A stretch of 64,000 nucleotides of DNA, from NCBI RefSeq assembly GCF_008806955.1, contig NZ_CP031727.1:4230001-4294000 (forward strand), read 5' to 3'. This DNA comes from Cellvibrio sp. KY-YJ-3 (GTDB lineage Bacteria > Pseudomonadota > Gammaproteobacteria > Pseudomonadales > Cellvibrionaceae). Of this stretch, positions 44,806 through 52,581 are shown in pieces (position 1 is the stretch's first letter; each line of letters starts with the position of its first letter). The notes below the pieces were generated by a model. The model was not told where the DNA came from and ran no database searches. It worked only from the letters and a program-made list of their open reading frames with translations. The position numbers and the translations under genes were made by a program.

Positions 44806-45717
44806 CTAAAGGCTTACACCTGCTTGTGCATCGCTACCAAAAGTTGCAAGTGCAAAATCAATAAAACTCCTCAGTTTTGGCGTCATGCGGCGATCAGGGG
44901 CGTGAAGCAAATGAAATGGGCGCGCCGCCACCGGGTAATCGGTAAGCACTTGTACTAATCGCCCTGCAGCCAATTCGTCGCGCACCAACTCGCAAGGCTG
45001 CAACAAAATACCTAAGCCTGCACGTGCAGCCATTAATAATGCCTCACCGTTATCCACCATTAATTTTCCTGCAACTGACACAGAAATTGCCGCACCCGTC
45101 TTGTCTTCAAATGTCCAGCGCGCGCGCAACTCGGTGTGTGAAAAACCGAGGCATTCGTGGTGCGCCAGATCATTGGGGTGAGTGATTGCCGGGCGATTGG
45201 CAAGGTAGGCCGGGGCAGCGCACAAACGCAACCGATAAGGCGCAAGCACGCGCGCAACAAGGCCGCTGTCTGCCAACTCTCCCACACGGAAAGCCACGTC
45301 AAACCCTTCGTCAATAAGGTCCACATAGCGATTGGAAAGCGACATATCGACGGAAACTTCCGGGTACATTGCCAGGTATTCAGGTAGACGCTTGGACAAG
45401 GCATGCACGCCAAATGTCACCGGGGCATTAATACGCAAGCGACCGCGCGGAACGCCTCCGCTCATAGCCGCGACGCCTTCTGCTGCGTCTACCTCCGCCA
45501 AGATGATTTTCACGCGCTCGTAAAATGCAAACCCCGCCTCGGTCACGTGATGCCTGCGCGTAGTGCGGTTGATCAAGCGCACCCCCAAATGCTGCTCCAG
45601 GCTTTGGATATGTTTACCCACCAACTGGGAGGACATAACCAAGGCATCTCCCGCTGCTGAAAAAGACCCTGCTTCCACCGCTTTGGCAAACACACTCATG
45701 CTAAGTAATCGATCCAT
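44806..45717 (-). CDS. LysR-family transcriptional regulator
   Basis: 303 residues: an N-terminal winged HTH (MDRLLSMSVFAKAVEAGSFSAAGDALVMSSQLVGKHIQSLEQHLGVRLINRTTRR, all typical) and a periplasmic-binding-like effector domain (about 90-295). It belongs to the group with the RGRLRINAPVTFG start of the effector domain, often regulators of neighbouring oxidoreductases. The frame is open three codons upstream to a GTG, but the ATG at 45717 has AGGG at a fitting distance. It is divergent from the dinucleotide-binding oxidoreductase gene, its probable target. Confidence 0.93.
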   Translation of the reverse strand: MDRLLSMSVFAKAVEAGSFSAAGDALVMSSQLVGKHIQSLEQHLGVRLINRTTRRHHVTEAGFAFYERVKIILAEVDAAEGVAAMSGGVPRGRLRINAPVTFGVHALSKRLPEYLAMYPEVSVDMSLSNRYVDLIDEGFDVAFRVGELADSGLVARVLAPYRLRLCAAPAYLANRPAITHPNDLAHHECLGFSHTELRARWTFEDKTGAAISVSVAGKLMVDNGEALLMAARAGLGILLQPCELVRDELAAGRLVQVLTDYPVAARPFHLLHAPDRRMTPKLRSFIDFALATFGSDAQAGVSL

Positions 45718-45817
45718 TCCAAACACCCTGTTTCAAGTATCGATCCATTTTCACCATTTATCTCAATAGGTTTCAAGTCCTAGAGTAGGTACTCCAACTC
45801 ATCCAGCGGAGAACGTC

Positions 45818-46444
45818 ATGAAAGTAGCAATTATCGGAACCGGAAATATGGCAACAGGTTTGGCGCAATCATTGAGCGAGGCCAAGATCGAATTGGTTAT
45901 TGGCAGCCGCGACCCCGCCAAAGCAGCGGCGCTGGCAGCAAAAACTGGAGCAAGTGTTGAGGGTGGCGGCATAGCGGCGGCGGTGAAATTGGCCGAGGTG
46001 ATTATTATTGCGCTGCCCTTTGGCGCGGTTGCAGAGGTCTTGCAGCAAGCCGGTGATTTATCGAACAAAATACTGGTCGATATCAGCAACCCCATCAGTG
46101 CTGATTACAAGAGCCTGGTGATTGGCCATACCACATCAGCAGCAGAGGAAATTCAGGCGCTGGCCCCCAATGCCAACGTGGTTAAAGCATTCAACACTAT
46201 TTTTGCGCCCTTGCTGCCGCAGTCAGCGCGTTTAAATAAAACAGTGCAAGTGTTTATTGCCAGCGATGATGAGAATGCAAAAACGAAAGTAACACAACTC
46301 ACTACAGCAATAGGTTTTAAAGCGGTAGATGCTGGCCCACTACGCAATAGCCGTTTTATCGAACCCATCGGCGAGATGAATATTCATTTTGGATTTTTTC
46401 TCGGCAAAGGCACTGCTATAGCACCAGCATGGGTGACCTTGTAA
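45818..46444 (+). CDS. NAD(P)-binding oxidoreductase (F420-reductase-like)
   Basis: 208 residues. N-terminal Rossmann motif VAIIGTGNMATGLAQSLSEA followed by VIGSRDPAKA, the pattern of NADPH-dependent F420 reductases and related NADP oxidoreductases (PF03807-like). IIIALPFGAVAEVL and VDISNPIS are also conserved. The C-terminal half contains NVVKAFNTIFA. The true cofactor partner is unknown, since proteobacteria usually lack F420. The end is unusually short after FFLGKGTAIAPAW. It is divergent from LysR with 100 bases between the starts, and the GTTTCAAGT sequence occurs twice in that gap. Confidence 0.85.
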   Translation: MKVAIIGTGNMATGLAQSLSEAKIELVIGSRDPAKAAALAAKTGASVEGGGIAAAVKLAEVIIIALPFGAVAEVLQQAGDLSNKILVDISNPISADYKSLVIGHTTSAAEEIQALAPNANVVKAFNTIFAPLLPQSARLNKTVQVFIASDDENAKTKVTQLTTAIGFKAVDAGPLRNSRFIEPIGEMNIHFGFFLGKGTAIAPAWVTL

Positions 46445-46477
46445 ATTAAGGTCTGTATTTTCCAGTGAGGCGACATC

Positions 46478-47146
46478 ATGAAATTTTTTATTGTGCTTGC
46501 AGCTAATTTTTTACTCGTATCCCTAAGCACTTTTGCAACTGAAGTTAATTTCAGCCGTGCCAAACTAACGGCAGTTGATGTCTCTTATTCACTGGAAGAT
46601 ATTAACGGCGTTAAGGCAATTAAGGTTGTTAAAAACCCCAAGGTAACAAAGTTTGATGAACCCACTTTTGTGCGCATTCAAGGAACGGATTTCAAAGACG
46701 GCACCATTGAAGTCAAGGTATTGAGCCGGTTACTGGCCGATGCGCCGGATTTTGCACGCGGTTTTATCGGCATAGCCTTTCGTATTAACAACGAAAATTC
46801 TGCGTTTGAAAGTATCTACGTTCGTCCCACCAATGGGCGCAGCGACGATATCAAAAGGCGCAACCATGCCACCCAGTATTTTTCCTATCCAGATTTCAAA
46901 TTTGATCGGCTGCGCAGCGAGTTTCCCGGTCGCTACGAGTCGCCTGCCGATATAGGTTTGAATGAATGGATTCAATTAAAAATTGTGGCAACAGGTCAAC
47001 GTGCCAGCTTATTTATCAATAATGCAGATACACCGGCGTTAATCGTTGATGAATTAAAACGTGGTGCAGATACAACCGGAGCAATTGGATTATGGGTAGA
47101 TGTAGGTACTGATGGTTATTTTTCTGACCTTCGAGTGTATCGCTGA
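46478..47146 (+). CDS. Exported beta-sandwich protein, unknown function
   Basis: 222 residues. Signal peptide MKFFIVLAANFLLVSLSTFA, then a predominantly beta mature domain. The segments GTDFKDGTIEVKVLSR, GFIGIAFRINNENSAFESIYVRPTNGRSDD and the end GAIGLWVDVGTDGYFSDLRVYR are typical of concanavalin-like (DUF1080/LamG type) folds that bind or cleave sugars. No catalytic residues can be named. It is 33 bases downstream of the oxidoreductase, possibly in one transcript, and followed by a bidirectional terminator. Confidence 0.7.
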   Translation: MKFFIVLAANFLLVSLSTFATEVNFSRAKLTAVDVSYSLEDINGVKAIKVVKNPKVTKFDEPTFVRIQGTDFKDGTIEVKVLSRLLADAPDFARGFIGIAFRINNENSAFESIYVRPTNGRSDDIKRRNHATQYFSYPDFKFDRLRSEFPGRYESPADIGLNEWIQLKIVATGQRASLFINNADTPALIVDELKRGADTTGAIGLWVDVGTDGYFSDLRVYR

Positions 47147-47213
47147 TTCCCCCAATGAAAACCAACATTATGAAAGTTAATTCCACGCAAGATGAGAATC
47201 ATATGCCAGTAGT

Positions 47214-47248
47214 AAACTTCTCCATGCTCAAGCGTGGAGAAGTTTTAA
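47214..47248 (+). terminator. Bidirectional terminator, beta-sandwich gene / membrane gene
   Basis: An 11-bp perfect stem (47214-47224 with 47235-47245), 10-base loop, followed by a T on the plus strand and T-rich on the minus side. It lies between convergent genes. Confidence 0.7.
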
Positions 47249-47269
47249 AAAAATTCAGCTGTGAATTTC

Positions 47270-47719
47270 CTAACGTAAAACGCCTAACTGTTTAAAGCGC
47301 AAACAATAAAAAAACATCACCGCAGTAAATAGAGCCATGACAATTGGCATAAACCATAACTGCCCCATTGCTTCACGACCTTCAGAAAGGACAAGGACGT
47401 ACAATATATAAATCAGGGTGCCAACTAACGAGACCAAAAATAAGTTGGCCGCTAAACCATAGCGAAGCAGTAATCCAACGGAACCCAATAATCCACCCCA
47501 CACTGAAAGCGACCACCCAATGACAGCCCAGATTGGAACAGTTAAGAAATAGTTAATTTGGGATTCCGTCATACCAGAGGCTTTATAGTATGTTTCACCT
47601 TGACTTACACTCATGATGTAGTCGAAACCAGCAGCTAAACTGTACAAAAGGAAAATCCCTCCCAACAGGAATGCATGCCAAGGTAAACCCAACTCTTTAT
47701 TTTTAACAAAACCATCCAT
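47270..47719 (-). CDS. Small four-helix membrane protein (149 aa)
   Basis: 149 residues with four hydrophobic segments (about 14-35, 58-88, 90-110 and 122-142) and a periplasmic loop containing SQGETYYKASGMTESQINYF. It resembles a widespread type of small, uncharacterised proteobacterial inner-membrane protein; I cannot assign a family name. It is transcribed separately from the GH53 gene, which has its own terminator. Confidence 0.65.
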   Translation of the reverse strand: MDGFVKNKELGLPWHAFLLGGIFLLYSLAAGFDYIMSVSQGETYYKASGMTESQINYFLTVPIWAVIGWSLSVWGGLLGSVGLLLRYGLAANLFLVSLVGTLIYILYVLVLSEGREAMGQLWFMPIVMALFTAVMFFYCLRFKQLGVLR

Positions 47720-47819
47720 ATTTCACCTCAAATATTTGAAGAGCAGTTAAATCCCACCTAGCTTAGACACAGCACTTGCGCCTCTGGATTCAGATAAGAC
47801 AAAAAATCCCAACTCATAA

Positions 47820-47855
47820 AAAAACCAGCGCCGCTTTCACGATGCTGGTTTTTGT
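47820..47855 (-). terminator. Terminator of the GH53 gene
   Basis: A 10-bp stem (47820-47829 with 47844-47853) with a 14-base loop; on the minus strand a T-run follows. It lies 30 bases after the GH53 stop. Confidence 0.8.
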
Positions 47856-47884
47856 TACTACAAAAAAATGATTACACAAATACG

Positions 47885-49981
47885 TTAATAACACGCTCTC
47901 CATGCATCTTTTTGGATGCGCGAATTAGTGAAACTGTATTTGCGATCTTTACCGCCGTATAACAGAGTGCACGCGGCGGGTAATTTTTCGCGGGTGTTGG
48001 CGCTGCTACCCGTGAGGTAATAGTAGCTGCCGCTAGCGGGAAGAGTGATGCCGGTGGCGTAGACGAAGGTTTTCTCTTTTTTCAATTTCATCGGCACATT
48101 GCTGCCCGCTGCAACATTGGGCAGTGCGCCAGAAATATAGGCCGCTGTATTTGGTGTGGCATTGGTCATATCCACTTCAAATACACCGACTTCCGGTTGG
48201 CTGCAGCTATTCCAGCGCGCGCGAATTAATGACGTGCCGTGACTAATGCTGTAGGCGCGGTCGGTATTCCACATGAGCGCACATTCAGTGGGGACTTGTT
48301 CACGTGCAGCCCAGTTGTTGCCATTTAGAAAGTAGTACGCGCCAGTTGAGCCAGCGGGCAGCGTGGCGTAGTGATAATAAATACGCCCGTCGGTGGTGCT
48401 CATGGGCACTATTTTCCAATTGGGTGTGCCGGTAAAGGAGCCAGTGATGTACACACCATTGGCAGTGTTGACGCCGGTCATATCCACTACAAACATGACC
48501 TCGGGGTTGGCGATAGCCGCACAACTGCCCCACTTTACCGCGTAGGTCACATCGCCATTGGCGATAAAACCGCGATCCACTCCCCACCAGGGCGCACATT
48601 CGGCGGGCACGGTTTCGCGCGCACTCCAGCTGTTGGCGTTGAGGAAGTAGTAAGCACCCTCGGCACCCGGCGCTACTTCGGCGGTGTGGGTGTAAATGTT
48701 GTTGCCTTCCAACGTCATGGGCACCAGCGCCCAGTTGCCCGCACCGCTAAAGCTGCCGGTCACGTACACACCTTGGCTCACATCCACGCCGGTCATATCC
48801 ACTTTTAACGTAAGTTTGGCAGTTGGCTCCGGCGCTACTGTCGGGTAGTCCTGCGCCAAAAATTCCACCCCGCCGGGGATCATCAACTCGCCGTTAAAGT
48901 CGAAAAAGGTTTGGTTTTCCCAGTGCGACCCATGACCCCATTGGGTATAGGCATTGCTGCTAATCCACAGCGGCTCCCAGTAGATCACCCCTAGCCCGCC
49001 GTTTTGCGCCACGGCGGTCGTCAGGTCGATCAGGTAATCCTTTTGCACTTGCGGGCTGGGCGCCGGGTAGCCGGGAGCCGAGTCATTAATAATGTTACCT
49101 GCCGGATCTATTCCCTCGGTAGTCCAGGGGTGACTCACTTCCACGATCATCACATCTTTTTGGAAATCCTGTTTCAACTGCGCGATCAATGCTGCCGTTT
49201 GATTGATGGAGTAACCGTGCCAGTGGTAGTAATAAGACATACCGATAATGTCGTAACCGGTCAGCCCGGCGTTGCGCACGCCAGCAAAAAAACCATAAAC
49301 ATGAGCGGGATTGGCAATATGGATAATGGTTTTCGGTGTTAAGGAACCCAGCGCGCCAGCATCTTTTACCGCGCGAATGCCTTCGTTCATCAGCGCCGCC
49401 TGCCGCGCATAGTTCACGGGCGATAAGGGTTCACCCGGGCCAATTGCCATGTTGTTATTGGTCTCATTACCGATTTGCACCAACTCCGGCATCAGGCCCT
49501 CGGCATCCAGATCGCGCAGGGTTTGGAAGGTGTAGTTGTAGAGCAGCACTTTGAGCTGATCGAGAGTAGTTGCTGAATCCCACGCAAACGGCCGACGCTG
49601 GTGACTGGGGTCGGCCCAATTGTCGGAGTAATGGAAATCCAATAGCACTTGCATGCCATTAGCTTTAGCACGGGCGATGGAGCGCTTGGCATCGGCATAG
49701 TTGGAGTAAGTGTTTACATTGCCGGCAAAATCCAGCCAGTTGGGGTTATGCCACAAGCGAATGCGCACTAGGTTCGCGCCGTAGTCATACATAATCGCGT
49801 AGGGATCTTGCGTCACCCCGTTTACTTTAAAAACGGCGCCGTTGTCTTCCACTTGATTGACGTAAGAGAGATCCACCCCCTTGTAAAACGTATTACTGAG
49901 CGCTGCCTGACTAAACAGCAGGGTCAATAACATACATAGCCAGCCGACGGATGTTGGGTTGGGTTGTGTTGGTAAGCGCAT
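47885..49981 (-). CDS. Secreted GH53 endo-beta-1,4-galactanase with three C-terminal repeats
   Basis: 698 residues. Signal peptide to about residue 29. The GH53 TIM barrel spans about 30-375 with Glu173 in VQIGNETNNN (acid/base) and Glu281 in MIVEVSHPW (nucleophile). It hydrolyses beta-1,4-galactan side chains of pectin (arabinogalactan type I). Three tandem repeats of about 100 residues follow (about 392-493, 494-595, 596-698). They share VDMTG...N..GVYITGSF....W..VPM, GAYYFLN, REQVP.EC and a C-terminal W.SC and are probably carbohydrate-binding or structural beta-sandwiches. The third is the most divergent. A PEP-CTERM gene lies upstream on the same strand. Confidence 0.92.
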   Translation of the reverse strand: MRLPTQPNPTSVGWLCMLLTLLFSQAALSNTFYKGVDLSYVNQVEDNGAVFKVNGVTQDPYAIMYDYGANLVRIRLWHNPNWLDFAGNVNTYSNYADAKRSIARAKANGMQVLLDFHYSDNWADPSHQRRPFAWDSATTLDQLKVLLYNYTFQTLRDLDAEGLMPELVQIGNETNNNMAIGPGEPLSPVNYARQAALMNEGIRAVKDAGALGSLTPKTIIHIANPAHVYGFFAGVRNAGLTGYDIIGMSYYYHWHGYSINQTAALIAQLKQDFQKDVMIVEVSHPWTTEGIDPAGNIINDSAPGYPAPSPQVQKDYLIDLTTAVAQNGGLGVIYWEPLWISSNAYTQWGHGSHWENQTFFDFNGELMIPGGVEFLAQDYPTVAPEPTAKLTLKVDMTGVDVSQGVYVTGSFSGAGNWALVPMTLEGNNIYTHTAEVAPGAEGAYYFLNANSWSARETVPAECAPWWGVDRGFIANGDVTYAVKWGSCAAIANPEVMFVVDMTGVNTANGVYITGSFTGTPNWKIVPMSTTDGRIYYHYATLPAGSTGAYYFLNGNNWAAREQVPTECALMWNTDRAYSISHGTSLIRARWNSCSQPEVGVFEVDMTNATPNTAAYISGALPNVAAGSNVPMKLKKEKTFVYATGITLPASGSYYYLTGSSANTREKLPAACTLLYGGKDRKYSFTNSRIQKDAWRACY

Positions 49982-50009
49982 GATTCACCTTCATTATTGT
50001 TAGTTGATA

Positions 50010-50609
50010 TCACTGTTGATGGCGGGTACGGCCGAAAACCAAGCCCAGTAGACCTAGGACCAAGAGCATCAATGAGGAGGATTCAGGCACCTTGCTGGTA
50101 CTACCGCCGATGGTTGCCAACACATTGTCAATGGCCACATCGCCCTCCACGTAATCACCCACAATAGAAAAACCTTTCAGACCATTACTGCTGCTAAAAC
50201 TGAGGGTTTGATAGCTAGCGGGATTAAAAAATGCATCGTCAAACGCGGTAATAAGCGAGGAGAAAATCAAGTGGTCAGCCATATCAAACGCTACAAACCA
50301 ATAACCCTCAGTCCAGGTCGCGAGGTCGATGGAGAAGTGAGAAATGCCACTGCCAAAACCAGCGTCAAACACAATGTCCGCATTGCCAGTATTGTCGCCA
50401 TCGGAGATCCACAAGCCATCCAGCGGCATACCGCGATAGCTGGTGTCATTGATAAAGTAATTGCTGAGGTTGGAATTAAGCCCGAGCCAGTTGCTCTCCC
50501 AGGCCGGTAAATCTGCATTGAAATCTTCGCTGTACATCACCGGGCCAGCGGTAGCAAAACCGGAACTCAACAGCAGCGACAAGATTAGGGGGGATCTTTT
50601 TTTCATCAT
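50010..50609 (-). CDS. PEP-CTERM-type exported protein (VPES variant)
   Basis: 199 residues. Signal peptide to about residue 21 (SSGFATA), a beta-rich mature part with VMYSEDFNADLPAWESNWLG, several Asp/Gly turns, and the sorting tail: VPESSS, hydrophobic LMLLVLGLLGLVFG, basic RTRHQQ. It is the same tail variant as the protein at 18267. It lies 28 bases upstream of GH53 and is probably co-transcribed with it. The function is not known; a surface-bound galactan-binding role is inferred from its place only. Confidence 0.85.
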   Translation of the reverse strand: MMKKRSPLILSLLLSSGFATAGPVMYSEDFNADLPAWESNWLGLNSNLSNYFINDTSYRGMPLDGLWISDGDNTGNADIVFDAGFGSGISHFSIDLATWTEGYWFVAFDMADHLIFSSLITAFDDAFFNPASYQTLSFSSSNGLKGFSIVGDYVEGDVAIDNVLATIGGSTSKVPESSSLMLLVLGLLGLVFGRTRHQQ

Positions 50610-50775
50610 CTATTCCTTATTTATATTTATGGTTGAACTGCATGAACGAACTGCCAGCATCAAAAGCTGAAGTACCAGCAGACGCTGCATCATACAATAT
50701 CATAATTATATTATTAATAGGCTTTTGTAGATTTTTTGATCAGACAGGAGAGGTCTAATCACCCGGTGCAGGGCA

Positions 50776-50814
50776 AAAAAAAGAGAAGGGGCGCAAGGCC
50801 GCTTCTCTTTTTTT
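50776..50814 (-). terminator. Second hairpin downstream of the 251-aa membrane gene
   Basis: A 13-bp A/T-rich stem (50776-50788 with 50802-50814) flanked by A- and T-runs on both strands. It could stop transcription from the right after the hairpin at 50841. Confidence 0.6.
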
Positions 50815-50840
50815 GGGGGGGACAGTAAAACCGCATAAAC

Positions 50841-50866
50841 AAAATACCCGAGCCAACCTCGGGTGT
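50841..50866 (-). terminator. Terminator of the 251-aa membrane gene
   Basis: A 7-bp stem ACCCGAG (50846-50852) with CTCGGGT (50858-50864); on the minus strand it is followed by ATTTTGTTT. It lies 8 bases after the stop codon. Confidence 0.75.
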
Positions 50867-50873
50867 TTTAAAA

Positions 50874-51629
50874 CTACAAAGGAAAAGCAATAGCACGGCC
50901 GATTTCAGTACCGGGCAATATTCCAATACAGATTATTTGCGTAACGACATAAATGGGAACGCACCATTTGAATACAGGGTGGATAGCGTTGAATGCAAGG
51001 CGATCTATAACCATCGGCGTAAGCAAAAAAGCATAGGTCGCCACCAGCGTTAAAATCGTGCCCTCAACGGGAATAAATGGCAAAAAAGCAACGCGAGTTA
51101 CAGAAGCGGACACCATACTCAACGAGGCCATCAGCATAAAACGCTTATGAAGTTGTAGTTGCTTCCTAAAAAAAATACCCAGGATATAGAAAATAAAAAA
51201 GCTGAATAACGTGTGCAAAATACCCCACACAAAACTCGCTCTTGAGTGTACATGCCCACCCGTCCAGTTGGGATCATAGGCAGCCATAACCCCTATTAGC
51301 ATTTCAACGCCACTGATAATTAAAAAAACAAACAGAGCCACACTCATGTAGCCAAGTTTTTTGTGCGCAGAAAAATTGCCCGACGAAACAAGATTAGATT
51401 GAGCAGCAAATAGAATGTACCAGCCCAAATACAAAATGGAATGCACTATAAATGTGGCCGAAAAAATTTCAGGAGTGTTATAAACCTTCACATAGTAAGG
51501 AAGGATCGAAACAAAAATCAGGCCCAGCAACACAATGGAAAATTTTCCATAAATAGGCCGATTCGAAAATCTTACCGTTTTGACAGATGAAATCTGATTA
51601 GCTGGCGTCGATATATTTGTGTGATCCAT
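50874..51629 (-). CDS. Polytopic membrane protein, unknown function (251 aa)
   Basis: 251 residues with about seven hydrophobic segments beginning near residue 27 (FSIVLLGLIFVSILPYYVKV). His residues near membrane ends (VHSILYLGWY, GGHVHSRASF, LHKRFMLMASLS) are reminiscent of DUF2306-type or cytochrome-b561-like membrane proteins, in which they could be haem or metal ligands. I cannot assign a family with confidence. The composition is AT-richer than the surrounding GH53 and TBDR genes by eye, and there is no partner gene. Confidence 0.7.
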   Translation of the reverse strand: MDHTNISTPANQISSVKTVRFSNRPIYGKFSIVLLGLIFVSILPYYVKVYNTPEIFSATFIVHSILYLGWYILFAAQSNLVSSGNFSAHKKLGYMSVALFVFLIISGVEMLIGVMAAYDPNWTGGHVHSRASFVWGILHTLFSFFIFYILGIFFRKQLQLHKRFMLMASLSMVSASVTRVAFLPFIPVEGTILTLVATYAFLLTPMVIDRLAFNAIHPVFKWCVPIYVVTQIICIGILPGTEIGRAIAFPL

Positions 51630-51724
51630 AATTATTTCCTTTTATTTGAACACAAACACTATCACCAGACACATTTTGACTCTATAACAAAGCCGTAAAA
51701 ACAAATGCGTGCAGATTACAAACA

Positions 51725-51753
51725 AAAAACCCGAGCAAGGCTCAGGTTTTTGT
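51725..51753 (-). terminator. Terminator-like hairpin
   Basis: A stem of 12 bp with one mismatch (AAAAACCcGAGC with GCTCaGGTTTTT); on the minus strand it is followed by six T. It lies between two minus-strand genes, downstream of the gene ending at 51927. Confidence 0.65.
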
Positions 51754-51844
51754 GGGGTGGGTTTTGTGAAGTACAGTTGCATGGATATGGAAATAGAAGC
51801 AGCTGAGCTTTGTGTAACGGTCAAATTCTAAAGATAGTTCTTGA

Positions 51845-51918
51845 TGTAGGTTGGGCGGTAATGCCCAACATTTTTTGATATTGAATATTATTGTTGGGCA
51901 TGGCTGCCTAACCTACGT
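51845..51918. repeat. Nested palindromic element (REP-like)
   Basis: Outer arms TGTAGGTTGGGC (51845-51856) and GCCTAACCTACG (51906-51917) are inverted with two mismatches; inner arms GCCCAACA (51863-51870) and TGTTGGGC (51892-51899) are exact. The GTAGGTTGGGC/GCCCAAC motif recalls dispersed palindromic repeats common in gammaproteobacterial intergenic DNA. Only one copy was seen in this window. Confidence 0.55.
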
Positions 51919-51926
51919 ACTACGTG

Positions 51927-52391
51927 CTACCTATTAGAATTATTCGCTTCATCGCCATAGCACTGCATATTTGCACCTTCCGATTTTATATTGGTGTTGT
52001 AGGTTTCATTCTCTTTAGCCTCGAAACAATACAACTCTCTCTTCTCTCCCCACCCTATAATTTGATAGGCAGCTTCATGCTCCGGTGGTAACGGCCTTAA
52101 CTTTGCCACCATGTTTTTAATATTGCCTTTCTTTAACGCGTGAATACCAAGCCATACATGAAATCTGCGTGCTTTGAGTTCACCGGATACAACTTTTTTT
52201 ACGCGAGCGTCAAAGAGATAAAATGTCGCCCAGGTTCCGCAGTTTTGTTCCTCACTCCCATTATCAAAACAAAGAGTGGATGCGACCTCACCTGTGTCCC
52301 TTACAAACTTGAGATCAACTACGGCAATGATTTCTTCAGCGCTAGATGCGAAAGAGTAAAGTAGAACAATAATAAAAATAATTCGATTCAT
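51927..52391 (-). CDS. Exported hypothetical protein (154 aa)
   Basis: 154 residues. Signal peptide MNRIIFIIVLLYSFASSAEE, with the cleavage likely after SSA. The mature protein has four Cys (TLCFDNGSEEQNCG, LYCFEAKE, NMQCYGDE), enough for two disulfides, and a C-terminal Asn-rich end. No domain is recognised. It stands alone between hairpins and the TonB receptor gene. Confidence 0.62.
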   Translation of the reverse strand: MNRIIFIIVLLYSFASSAEEIIAVVDLKFVRDTGEVASTLCFDNGSEEQNCGTWATFYLFDARVKKVVSGELKARRFHVWLGIHALKKGNIKNMVAKLRPLPPEHEAAYQIIGWGEKRELYCFEAKENETYNTNIKSEGANMQCYGDEANNSNR

Positions 52392-52520
52392 GATTTTGCT
52401 CTCACAATCTATTAAACAGCTACCACCGGATATTCTTTCTAATGCAGTTTGCGGCGACTTACTACAAGCACTGAATTAAAGACCACTCCAGCAAAATCCA
52501 CAAACGTAAATCGCAGGCAA

Positions 52521-52548
52521 AAAAAAGCGGCTACCGAAGTAGCCGCAA
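52521..52548 (-). terminator. Terminator of the TonB-dependent receptor gene
   Basis: GCGGCTAC (52529-52536) pairs with GTAGCCGC (52541-52548) around CGAA; on the minus strand eight T follow. A textbook intrinsic terminator. Confidence 0.9.
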
Positions 52549-52581
52549 GGGAAAGGGCATTGCAATTGTTTCAAGCGGGGC

